This document shows, one piece after another, positions 1-5,104 of a stretch of 5,104 bases of DNA. The stretch comes from Gammaproteobacteria bacterium. Lineage in GTDB: Bacteria > Pseudomonadota > Gammaproteobacteria > DSM-19610. How positions within the stretch are numbered: the first letter of the stretch is position 1; each line of letters opens with the position of its first letter. Position numbers and translations under genes: made by a program. Location of the stretch: contig DRQL01000330.1 of assembly GCA_011371465.1 (NCBI GenBank), positions 1 through 5,104 on the forward strand, written 5' to 3'. The notes beneath the pieces were generated by a model. The model was not told the origin of the DNA. It saw nothing but the letters and a program-made list of their open reading frames with translations, and did no database searches.

Positions 1-97
1 GCAGCGCGTGCAGCAACAGGGAGCCCGCCACAAAGTAGCCCAGCAGGGGGCGTGCGGGTGGTGTGCTGTCATGCATGGCGGACGTGGCGGGGTGCAT
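1..97 (-). CDS. Probable TonB energy transducer, N-terminal fragment (runs off left edge)
   Basis: Only the first 32 codons are present. The reading frame opens with ATG at 97 and a second in-frame ATG at 76. It has a short polar, proline-containing N-terminus with R16, then a hydrophobic stretch beginning around L18. Within that stretch S26 and H30 form an SxxxH motif (GSLLLHAL). This spacing matches the conserved Ser/His pair in the single transmembrane helix of TonB (S16 and H20 in E. coli), which is needed for coupling to ExbB/ExbD. The gene starts 9 bases after the stop of btuB on the same strand, so it is probably co-transcribed and under the same cobalamin riboswitch. No strong Shine-Dalgarno site is visible before either ATG, which would fit translational coupling to btuB. 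The function is inferred from the motif plus context. An inner-membrane permease start (BtuC-like) is a less likely alternative. Confidence 0.55.
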   Translation of the reverse strand, partial: MHPATSAMHDSTPPARPLLGYFVAGSLLLHAL

Positions 98-106
98 ACC
101 GGGAGT

Positions 107-2131
107 CTACAGTTTTAGCTCCGCACCGGCGATCATGCCGCGATCGGATGCCTGGAAGCCGTCTGCCGGTTCGTAGTGCTCGTCGGTCAGGTTCTCCACC
201 CGCCCGAATACCCGCCAGCGTTTGCTGATATTGTACTCCGCAGCGATGTCCAGCACCGTGTAATCGTCTCCCTTGACGGTCGCCCCCGTTTCCCGGGAGA
301 TATCGTTGTAGTCAGAGACATGGTTCACGCTCAGGTTGATGCTGAGCTTTGCGGTCGGCTGGTACTGTACATCCAGGTCTGCCTTGTGTTTCGGGCGGCG
401 CAGCAGTTTTTCGCCGGACCTGTCGTCTTCCGCATCGGTGTAGGTGTAGTTCGCATTGACGGACAGTGACTTCAGCGGTTGTGTATGGATGAAGGATTCG
501 ACGCCGCGGATATCCGCCCTGTCGATATTTTCGTAGGTGCTGTTGAAAGACGGGTCGAACACCACCTGCATCAGGTCATCAATGTTGCTGCGGAAATAGG
601 TGACGCCAATGTGGATGCGTTCCTCCCACAGCGGCTGTTCGAATCCCGCTTCCCAGCCAAAACTTTCTTCCGGGTCCAGGTTCGGATTGCCGCGATAAAA
701 GGAGCCAAAATTATTGGGTGTAAAACCGTCGGTCTGGAACAGGGTGGGCGCCTTGAAGCCGGTGGCGATACTGCCCTTGATGCGCGTGCCGGTTTCGCGG
801 TGCACGTAGACCGGCGCAAAGCGGTAGGTGACTTCCGAACCGAAGTCGTCGTGCTTGTCGTAGCGGCCGCCGATGGTACCGAACAGGCGTCCGCCATAGC
901 TGAACTGGTCCTGCACGTAGACGGCGTTGTTGCGTGCGTCCGCATCGCTTTCCTCGCCGACCACAAAGCCGCCAAAATCCGAGAAGCCGCCCGAGTCCAT
1001 GTTCTCTTTTTCGGTTTCTATGCCCAATGTAAAAGTATGCGAATCAGTAAGATATAAATCATTCTTCAATTCAAATTTAAGTTTGTTTCCCTCGAACCGG
1101 GTGCGGGTCAGTGTCTCGCTGGGGGACTGGCGGTTATTGCGGTTCTTGCGGTCGAAGTCCGTGTAGGAGGTGGAGAAGGTCGCCTCCCACAAACCATCCA
1201 GCAGTTGCGCTTTGGCTTCGCCACGCAGCAGGTATTCGGTCTGGTCGAGCCTGGCATCGCGGTCCTCGGTGGTGCCAAAGCCGAAGCTTTCCAGTTCCGG
1301 GTCCAGCTTGCTTTCGCTGTCGATATAGCGACCGGAGAAATTCAGCGCCAGGGTATCACTCACGGCCATTCCCAACCTGGCAGAGGTGGTCCAGTTTTCG
1401 TAGTTATCGTCCTCGGCCGGGACGCCGTTGCGCAGCCTGGACGGGGTGACCGAATCCGCGTCAGTATCGATATGCGTGATGCCGAAGGAATAGTCTACAG
1501 CCTTACTCGCGCCCGCGGCGGACGCCTGCTGGTTGAAGGTGTTGTCGGATCCTCCCTCGGCTTTTGCCGCACCGTGCAGCTTGCCGGCACCGCGGCGGGT
1601 AGTGATCTGTATGACACCGCCGATGGCGTCGGAACCGTACAGCGTGCTCTGCGGGCCGCGCACCACTTCGATACGCTCGATGTTATCCAGCCACAGGTTG
1701 GAAAAATCCACTGCGCCGTTGGGTGAGCTGGGGTCAGAGGCTTCGATGCCGTCGATCAGTACCAGCGTATGGTTGGAGTTGGCGCCGCGCATGAATACCG
1801 ACGTCTGCTGACCCGGGCCACCCGACTGGACGACGTGCAGGCCCGGTACGGAACGCAACGCCTGCGGTACGCTGCGAAACTGTTTGCGCTGGATATCGGC
1901 CGCTGTGATCACTGTAACCGAGCTGGCCAGTTCACCGCGCGGTGTGGCCAGCCGCGTGGCGGTGACCACGAGATCGTCCATTTCCCCGGCGGCAGGCGGT
2001 GGTTCTGCCATGACCGGTGTGGCGATCATGCCGGTGATGGAAAGGGATGAGATGACCGCTCGCAGCGACCGGCCGGAGGTGCAGTTCAGGTGCCTGACAG
2101 CATTTCGCACAGGATTTCTCCAGGGTTTCAT
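107..2131 (-). CDS. btuB: TonB-dependent outer-membrane vitamin B12 receptor, BtuB-like
   Basis: A 674-residue TonB-dependent receptor that would bring cobalamin across the outer membrane. A positively charged N-region is followed by a hydrophobic core and likely signal cleavage after VMA (A42). The TonB box DDLVVTA at 52-58 closely resembles the E. coli BtuB box. The plug domain (about 60-180) contains RGANSNHTLVLIDGIEASD and the family motif VRGPQSTLYGSDAIGGVIQI (158-177). The rest is an alternating-residue beta barrel, with VENLTDEHYE near the C-terminus. Length is normal for the family. The ATG at 2131 is preferred over an upstream in-frame GTG at 2194: it gives a sensible signal peptide and has a GGGGG ribosome site, whereas the extra 21 residues would sit before the signal peptide. 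The cobalamin riboswitch upstream and the TonB-like gene downstream support the B12 assignment over siderophore uptake. Two oddities are an AT-rich patch around residues 350-373 and a final residue of Leu instead of the usual Phe. Confidence 0.88.
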   Translation of the reverse strand: MKPWRNPVRNAVRHLNCTSGRSLRAVISSLSITGMIATPVMAEPPPAAGEMDDLVVTATRLATPRGELASSVTVITAADIQRKQFRSVPQALRSVPGLHVVQSGGPGQQTSVFMRGANSNHTLVLIDGIEASDPSSPNGAVDFSNLWLDNIERIEVVRGPQSTLYGSDAIGGVIQITTRRGAGKLHGAAKAEGGSDNTFNQQASAAGASKAVDYSFGITHIDTDADSVTPSRLRNGVPAEDDNYENWTTSARLGMAVSDTLALNFSGRYIDSESKLDPELESFGFGTTEDRDARLDQTEYLLRGEAKAQLLDGLWEATFSTSYTDFDRKNRNNRQSPSETLTRTRFEGNKLKFELKNDLYLTDSHTFTLGIETEKENMDSGGFSDFGGFVVGEESDADARNNAVYVQDQFSYGGRLFGTIGGRYDKHDDFGSEVTYRFAPVYVHRETGTRIKGSIATGFKAPTLFQTDGFTPNNFGSFYRGNPNLDPEESFGWEAGFEQPLWEERIHIGVTYFRSNIDDLMQVVFDPSFNSTYENIDRADIRGVESFIHTQPLKSLSVNANYTYTDAEDDRSGEKLLRRPKHKADLDVQYQPTAKLSINLSVNHVSDYNDISRETGATVKGDDYTVLDIAAEYNISKRWRVFGRVENLTDEHYEPADGFQASDRGMIAGAELKL

Positions 2132-2154
2132 CGGGACACATCCCCCGTGTGTCC
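2132..2154 (-). promoter_or_regulatory. btuB ribosome-binding hairpin (SD in loop)
   Basis: On the minus strand GGACACA (2154-2148) and TGTGTCC (2140-2134) form a perfect 7-bp stem closing the 7-base loop CGGGGGA (2147-2141). The stem ends two bases before the btuB ATG. The loop holds the only Shine-Dalgarno-like run (GGGGG, 10 bases from the ATG), so folding and loop pairing could directly gate initiation. The loop CGGGGG is exactly complementary to CCCCCG at 2444-2439 in the riboswitch P5 loop. This suggests it may act as the expression platform. The hairpin is seen directly; its role is inferred. Confidence 0.55.
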
Positions 2155-2193
2155 TGGGTGTGCGAGGGCGGGTACAAAGCAGCGCACGGTGCA

Positions 2194-2269
2194 CAGCAAG
2201 CGCGGTTGCTGCTGTCGGTTACGGCGCGTATCTGCATCGAAGTGTCACCCCACGCGACACCGCATCGAT
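2194..2269 (-). other. Structured btuB leader between aptamer and ribosome-binding hairpin
   Basis: Two further hairpins lie on the minus strand here. The first (2269-2236) pairs ATCGA with TCGAT and GTGTC with GACAC around an asymmetric internal loop, and has the 9-base apical loop GCGTGGGGT. It sits close behind the aptamer, where the P13 kissing hairpin of cobalamin riboswitches is usually found. Its GGGG could pair with the CCCC run of the P5 loop. The second (2211-2194) is CAGCAA / TTGCTG around CCGCGC. Neither is followed by a T-rich run, so they do not look like intrinsic terminators and control is more likely at translation. Confidence 0.4.
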
Positions 2270-2284
2270 TTCGGTTAACTTCAC

Positions 2285-2508
2285 AGCAGGGTCGGTCTCC
2301 GGACTCATGAGTGGCGCGATGCCGGACAAACCGCCTTCCCACGCCAGTGGCGCAGTGGCTGCCTGGTTTGTCCTGCGGAGCGAATCGTCCGATTCTTTCC
2401 GCGCTCATTCACCGTTGCGGGGGCAGTGCCGGGATGGACGGGGGCGATGGCCCGCGTCGCACCGGCTTCCCGATTAACTCCCTGGGCGAACGTCCCGGGA
2501 GCACCCGC
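2285..2508 (-). ncRNA. Cobalamin (vitamin B12) riboswitch aptamer
   Basis: The conserved core of a cobalamin riboswitch reads in order on the minus strand. GGTGCTCCC (2505-2497) comes first, then AGTTAATCGGGAAGCCGGTG (about 2479-2460), matching the family TTAAT-GGGAA-GCCGGTG block. A P5 stem-loop closes with ATCCCGGCAC, followed by GCCCCCGCAACGGTGAA (about 2424-2408). A peripheral P8-like hairpin pairs GCGGA (2402-2398) with TCCGC (2379-2375) around GAATC/GATTC. Then come GCCACTG...GGGAAGGCG (about 2359-2331) and the B12 box AGTCCGGAGACCGACCCTGC (about 2305-2286). All main blocks are present in the right order and spacing. In this class, binding of adenosylcobalamin or a related cobalamin usually represses the downstream uptake gene, here btuB. 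The ends are estimated from the conserved blocks to within about 10 bases. Confidence 0.95.
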
Positions 2509-2522
2509 TGCGTGAGGGAGGC

Positions 2523-2552
2523 ACCTTAGCCGCTCGGGCTTCCGGCTGTCAA
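2523..2552 (-). promoter_or_regulatory. Candidate sigma-70 promoter for the riboswitch-btuB unit
   Basis: A perfect -35 TTGACA lies at 2552-2547 on the minus strand, followed after 18 bases by TAAGGT at 2528-2523, a weak -10 (3 of 6 matches). The predicted transcription start, at about 2516, falls a few bases before the 5' end of the riboswitch aptamer, as expected for a riboswitch leader. The position and the perfect -35 are the main support; the -10 is poor. Confidence 0.5.
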
Positions 2553-2603
2553 TGGGGGGTCGGGCACAGGGCCCCGAATTTCCGCAGGGGCGGGAATTCC
2601 CGG

Positions 2604-3212
2604 TCAGTCCCGGGTTTCTTCCGCGAGGGCGGCGCGCAGGGTTTTCAGCCGTTCACGATAGGCCTGCGGGTCGCCGTAGTCGGCATACGCGCTCATACGC
2701 GCGTGTGGATCACGAATGCGTCGTGCATGTTTGATCGGGCACCAGAACTGTTCGGTACGAGCGGCAACCTCACGCGTGTAGGCGATGACGCCGTTGGCGT
2801 AACCGCAGAACATGCAGTTGAATTTTTCGATGATATTCAGGTAGGCGAGGTACTGGCGGTCAATGACGACAAAATCCGATCGCGATACACGCGGGATGGC
2901 GTAGGCCCGGAAGCACACCTGCTGGTAGAAGGTAACGGCTGCATCCAGCAACGCGAAGGGAACGATCAGGCTGTAGATGACCGGGGCAGTGAGCACATGC
3001 CGCAGCCGGGCTTCACGCAGGTAGCGCCACAGGCCGGTGCGCTGCCGTAGTTGGAGTTTACGGATGCTTTCCTCAAACCGAATCTTCCCCTGCTCCAGTG
3101 AATAGCGAAACCGGTCGCGTTTTTCCCGCAGCGCCTGTTCGACTTCCCTGTCCAGTTCGGCCTGCAGCGCCTGCAGCTGCTCCAGGATGGTATCCAGCTT
3201 TGTCCGGGTCAT
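2604..3212 (-). CDS. Uncharacterised coiled-coil membrane protein with Cys/His cluster
   Basis: I cannot name a function for this 202-residue protein; its style resembles conserved hypothetical proteins of proteobacteria. Residues 1-70 are highly charged and helical with heptad-like leucines (TKLDTILEQLQALQAELDRE), suggesting a coiled coil. Residues about 73-98 form one long hydrophobic segment, a likely membrane helix or re-entrant pair. A conserved-looking C-terminal domain follows, with C133-x2-C136 (NCMFCGY), then C158 and H162 (FWCPIKHARR). The C-x2-C...C-x3-H layout could bind zinc or another metal; this is inference. C100 lies at the end of the membrane segment. The start at 3212 has GAGG 8 bases upstream and lies about 24 bases after the predicted transcription start. 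The longer in-frame ATG at 3263 lies upstream of the perfect -10 box and is unlikely. The gene is divergent from the antiporter, and btuB downstream has its own promoter, so it is probably monocistronic. Confidence 0.85.
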   Translation of the reverse strand: MTRTKLDTILEQLQALQAELDREVEQALREKRDRFRYSLEQGKIRFEESIRKLQLRQRTGLWRYLREARLRHVLTAPVIYSLIVPFALLDAAVTFYQQVCFRAYAIPRVSRSDFVVIDRQYLAYLNIIEKFNCMFCGYANGVIAYTREVAARTEQFWCPIKHARRIRDPHARMSAYADYGDPQAYRERLKTLRAALAEETRD

Positions 3213-3225
3213 GCCGGTTTCCTCG
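3213..3225 (-). promoter_or_regulatory. Ribosome binding site deciding the start of the 202-residue gene
   Basis: GAGGA lies just upstream of the ATG at 3212 on the minus strand, with 8 bases between GAGG and the start codon. This is a good match to the anti-Shine-Dalgarno sequence. It supports the shorter start over the in-frame ATG at 3263. Confidence 0.65.
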
Positions 3226-3242
3226 TCTGTATCGGCCTGCCC

Positions 3243-3271
3243 ATTATAGGGTGCCGGGAGCAATTCACAGG
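3243..3271 (-). promoter_or_regulatory. Candidate promoter of the 202-residue membrane protein gene
   Basis: A perfect TATAAT -10 box lies at 3248-3243 on the minus strand, giving a short leader of about 24 bases to the ATG at 3212. The -35 position at 17-bp spacing (3271-3266) reads CTGTGA, a poor match. That position is the exact centre of a 16-bp dyad, which suggests the promoter may depend on, or be blocked by, a bound regulator. Confidence 0.5.
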
Positions 3272-3276
3272 AATTG
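3261..3276. promoter_or_regulatory. 16-bp perfect dyad, candidate operator in the divergent region
   Basis: CAATTC (3261-3266) and GAATTG (3271-3276) are perfect inverted repeats separated by ACAG. The centre coincides with the -35 position of the minus-strand promoter and lies about 37 bases upstream of the candidate plus-strand -35. The symmetry is typical of a dimeric regulator site. No regulator is encoded in the window and the family is unknown. A short dyad of this kind can also arise by chance. Confidence 0.35.
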
Positions 3277-3312
3277 TTGGTTCAGGGTATCGGGCACCTG
3301 CAAAAACAGGGC

Positions 3313-3341
3313 TTTACTGGCGACATTGGGGTGGTCAGAAT
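3313..3341 (+). promoter_or_regulatory. Candidate promoter of the antiporter gene
   Basis: TTTACT at 3313-3318 (4 of 6 matches to the -35 consensus) is followed after exactly 17 bases by CAGAAT at 3336-3341 (4 of 6 matches to the -10). Predicted transcription would start near 3348, giving a leader of about 54 bases to the ATG at 3402. Both hexamers are only moderate. Confidence 0.35.
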
Positions 3342-3401
3342 GCAGTGGTCACATCGCAACTGCATGGCCTGAAAAAGGCATGCCAGGGGGTAGATCGAAG
3401 C

Positions 3402-4994
3402 ATGCAGGCGGATATCATCGCCATTGGCGTCGCCTTTATTCTGGGGCTGGGCGCACGTTTTGTCGGACTGCCGCCACTGGTCGGGTACCTGGTGGCGGGT
3501 TTCGTACTGTACGGTTTCGGCGGACGTGCCACGCAGACCCTGACCGAATTCTCGGAGATCGGTGTTACCCTGCTGTTGTTCTCCATTGGACTGAAGCTGC
3601 GCGTCGGCAACCTGCTGATGCCGCAGATCTGGGCGGTTGCCGGTCTGCACATGACCATCAGTGTGATGGTGGCTGCGGTACTGGTTTTCGTGCTGGGCGT
3701 CACCGGGCTGGACCTTTTTTCCAGCCTGGATGCCGGCACGATTGCGGTGATTGCCTTTGCCCTGAGTTTCTCCAGTACGGTATTCGCCGTGAAGGTGCTG
3801 GAAGAGAAGGGGGAGATGAGTTCGCTGTACGGGCGGATTGCCATCGGTATCCTGATTATTCAGGATATCGTGGCGGTCCTGTTTCTTGCCGTATCCACCG
3901 GCAAGGTTCCTACCGTTTGGGCGTTGCTGTTGCTGGGGCTGGTTCCGTTGCGGCCCGTGCTCGAGGCCATGCTGAGGAAATGCGGGCACGGGGAACTGCA
4001 GATCCTGTTCGGTCTGACGCTGGCGCTCGGGGGAGCCCAGGTGTTCGAGCTGGTTGGGGTGAAAGGCGACCTGGGCGCGCTGATCCTGGGCGTATTGCTG
4101 GCCCGGAATTCCGGTGCATCGGAACTGTCCCGGCAGTTGCTCGGGTTCAAGGACCTGTTCCTGGTGGGGTTCTTCCTCACCATCGGTCTGTCCGGCCCGC
4201 TGAGTGTGGATGCCCTGACGGGGGCGCTGCTGCTGTTGCTGCTGGTGCCGTTCAAGACGGTGTTGTTCTTCCTGTTGCTGTCGCGTTTCCACCTGCGCGT
4301 GCGTACTGCATTGCTGGGTTCCCTTGCCCTGGCGAACTACAGTGAGTTCGGCCTGATTGTGGCGGCGATTGCCGTTTCGGCCGGCTGGCTCACCAGCCAG
4401 TGGCTGATCACCATCGCGATTGCATTGTCGCTGTCCTTCATCCTGGCGGCGCCACTGAATACCGCCTCCTACCGGCTCTACGCGCGGTTCCGCTCTGCGT
4501 TGGCTGCCTTTGAAAGCGGGCGGCGGATCGCTGAAGAAGAGGTAATCGATCCCGGCGATGCCACGGTGCTGGTGTTCGGCATGGGGCGCATCGGCCAGGT
4601 GGCCTACGATACCATTCGCCAGCGCATGGGCGACACGGTGCTTGGGGTTGATATCGACAGCGCGACAGTGGCACAGCTCCGGGCCAGCGGCCGCCGGGTG
4701 ATACAGGGCAGCGCGACCGACGTCGATTTCTGGGATCGCATCGACCTGAATCACCACGATGTAAAGCTGATCCTGCTGGCCATGCCCAGCCATGACGAAA
4801 ACCTGTTCGCTGCCCGCCAGTTGCACGAGCTTGGCTATGCCGGCAGCATAGCGGCCGTTGCCAAGTACCCGGATGAACTGCCGGCCCTGCGGCAGGCGGG
4901 CGTACACGCGGCCTATAACCTGTATGCCGAAGCCGGGTCGGGTTTTGCGGAACACGTGTATGACGAGTTGCTGGCGGATACCGGGAGTGGATGA
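3402..4994 (+). CDS. CPA2-family cation:proton antiporter with KTN/TrkA-N domain (KefB/YbaL type)
   Basis: A 530-residue inner-membrane antiporter, probably exchanging K+ or another monovalent cation for H+. Residues 1 to about 360 are a string of hydrophobic helices of the Na+/H+ exchanger fold. FARFVGLPPLVGYLVAG-type sequence in the first helices (G17-G33) is followed by SEIGVTLLLFSIGLKL (51-66), FALSFSSTVFAVKVLEEKGE (119-138) and IIQDIVAV (152-159). Q154-D155 corresponds to the QD pair used for ion translocation in Kef-type proteins. A linker rich in charge leads to a Rossmann KTN domain from about 387, with VFGMGRIG (391-398), an acidic D417 at the end of the second strand (GVDID) and QGSATD (435-440), consistent with NAD(H) binding. 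It is shorter than KefC, and the loop equivalent to KefC's acidic SDIEPFKG reads SRQLLGFKD, so glutathione-type gating is not supported. The ATG at 3402 starts right at the first helix; an upstream GTG at 3345 lies before the predicted transcription start. AGGGGG at 3385-3390 is a distant ribosome site. Confidence 0.9.
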   Translation: MQADIIAIGVAFILGLGARFVGLPPLVGYLVAGFVLYGFGGRATQTLTEFSEIGVTLLLFSIGLKLRVGNLLMPQIWAVAGLHMTISVMVAAVLVFVLGVTGLDLFSSLDAGTIAVIAFALSFSSTVFAVKVLEEKGEMSSLYGRIAIGILIIQDIVAVLFLAVSTGKVPTVWALLLLGLVPLRPVLEAMLRKCGHGELQILFGLTLALGGAQVFELVGVKGDLGALILGVLLARNSGASELSRQLLGFKDLFLVGFFLTIGLSGPLSVDALTGALLLLLLVPFKTVLFFLLLSRFHLRVRTALLGSLALANYSEFGLIVAAIAVSAGWLTSQWLITIAIALSLSFILAAPLNTASYRLYARFRSALAAFESGRRIAEEEVIDPGDATVLVFGMGRIGQVAYDTIRQRMGDTVLGVDIDSATVAQLRASGRRVIQGSATDVDFWDRIDLNHHDVKLILLAMPSHDENLFAARQLHELGYAGSIAAVAKYPDELPALRQAGVHAAYNLYAEAGSGFAEHVYDELLADTGSG

Positions 4995-4997
4995 TTC

Positions 4998-5104
4998 ATG
5001 ACTGATCTTGTCAGGCGGGCCCAGGACTATGCCACCCGCGCGCACCAGCGTATCGGCCAGGTGCGCAAGTACAACAAGCAGCCGTACCACGTGCACCTGG
5101 AGGC
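4998..5104 (+). CDS. HD-domain (p)ppGpp hydrolase-like protein, N-terminal fragment (runs off right edge)
   Basis: Thirty-five codons are present before the window ends. The sequence RAQDYATRAHQRIGQVRKYN followed by KQPYHVHL matches the N-terminal helices of the small HD hydrolases related to SpoT/RelA and MESH1. In those, AxxYAxxAHxGQxRKY...PYxxH carries the first metal-ligand histidine (here H16) and the substrate-side RKY. The subgroup with PYxVHL in place of PYxxHP is the closer match from memory. The expected reaction is removal of the 3'-pyrophosphate from (p)ppGpp or a related nucleotide; this is inferred from the family, and the HD pair itself lies outside the window. The gene starts 3 bases after the antiporter stop with GGAG 10 bases upstream of the ATG, so it is probably in one operon with the antiporter. 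Confidence 0.65.
   Translation, partial: MTDLVRRAQDYATRAHQRIGQVRKYNKQPYHVHLE

Noticed and set aside
2132..2194. Upstream in-frame GTG start for btuB at 2194, adding 21 residues
   Set aside because: The added residues are Arg/Thr/Pro-rich and would precede the signal peptide. The ATG at 2131 has a GGGGG site and gives a normal leader peptide.
1884..2477. Open frames on both strands across the btuB leader
   Set aside because: They run through the riboswitch and the btuB signal-peptide region, and the translations have no recognisable protein features.
2560..2602. Possible terminator after the 202-residue gene: the palindrome CGGGAATTCCCG (2591-2602) right after the stop and a 5-bp stem TCGGG/CCCGA (2560-2577)
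   Set aside because: Both stems are short and neither is followed by a T-run on the minus strand, so an intrinsic terminator cannot be supported.
3377..3405. GGCATGCC palindrome and nearby GCATGC repeats before the antiporter start
   Set aside because: They are short and likely by chance, with no placement relative to the promoter that suggests an operator.
3098..4345. A 415-codon plus-strand frame overlapping the antiporter start and the minus-strand gene
   Set aside because: The translation is Arg/Gly/Pro/Ala-rich without motifs and overlaps two well-supported genes in other frames; it is a GC-rich shadow frame.
3282..5096. A 604-codon open frame on the minus strand, antisense to the antiporter
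   Set aside because: It is very rich in Gln, Arg, His and Asn with no domain pattern. This is what CTG-rich membrane-helix codons give when read in reverse (CTG becomes CAG). The plus-strand frame has clear family motifs.

Overview
The window is GC-rich, densely coding and has long leaders with recognisable bacterial control elements. A TonB-dependent outer-membrane receptor under a cobalamin riboswitch marks a Gram-negative organism. The gene set and codon style fit a gammaproteobacterium, but the sequence alone does not fix genus or species.

Layout. On the minus strand, reading leftward from about 3250, there are two transcription units. The first is a 202-residue membrane-anchored coiled-coil protein with a Cys/His cluster and no assignable function (3212 to 2604). 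It has a perfect TATAAT box and a good Shine-Dalgarno site. The second is a vitamin B12 uptake unit. It starts with a TTGACA promoter at about 2552 to 2523 and a complete cobalamin riboswitch aptamer (about 2508 to 2285). A structured leader follows, and its last hairpin holds the ribosome binding site in the loop. Then come btuB (2131 to 107) and, 9 bases after its stop, the first 32 codons of a probable TonB energy transducer that runs off the left edge. The likely logic is that B12 binding turns off synthesis of both the outer-membrane receptor and its energising partner.

On the plus strand, divergent from the 202-residue gene, is a 530-residue CPA2-type cation:proton antiporter with a C-terminal NAD-binding KTN/TrkA-N domain (3402 to 4994). 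It is followed after 3 bases by the start of an HD-type (p)ppGpp-hydrolase-like gene (4998 onward) that runs off the right edge. The divergent region (3213 to 3401) holds candidate promoters for both directions and a perfect 16-bp dyad centred on the -35 position of the minus-strand promoter.

No tRNA, rRNA, CRISPR, insertion sequence or phage signature was seen. The points most worth a second look are the possible direct kissing contact between the riboswitch and the btuB ribosome-binding hairpin, the uncharacterised Cys/His membrane protein, and an AT-rich patch inside btuB.
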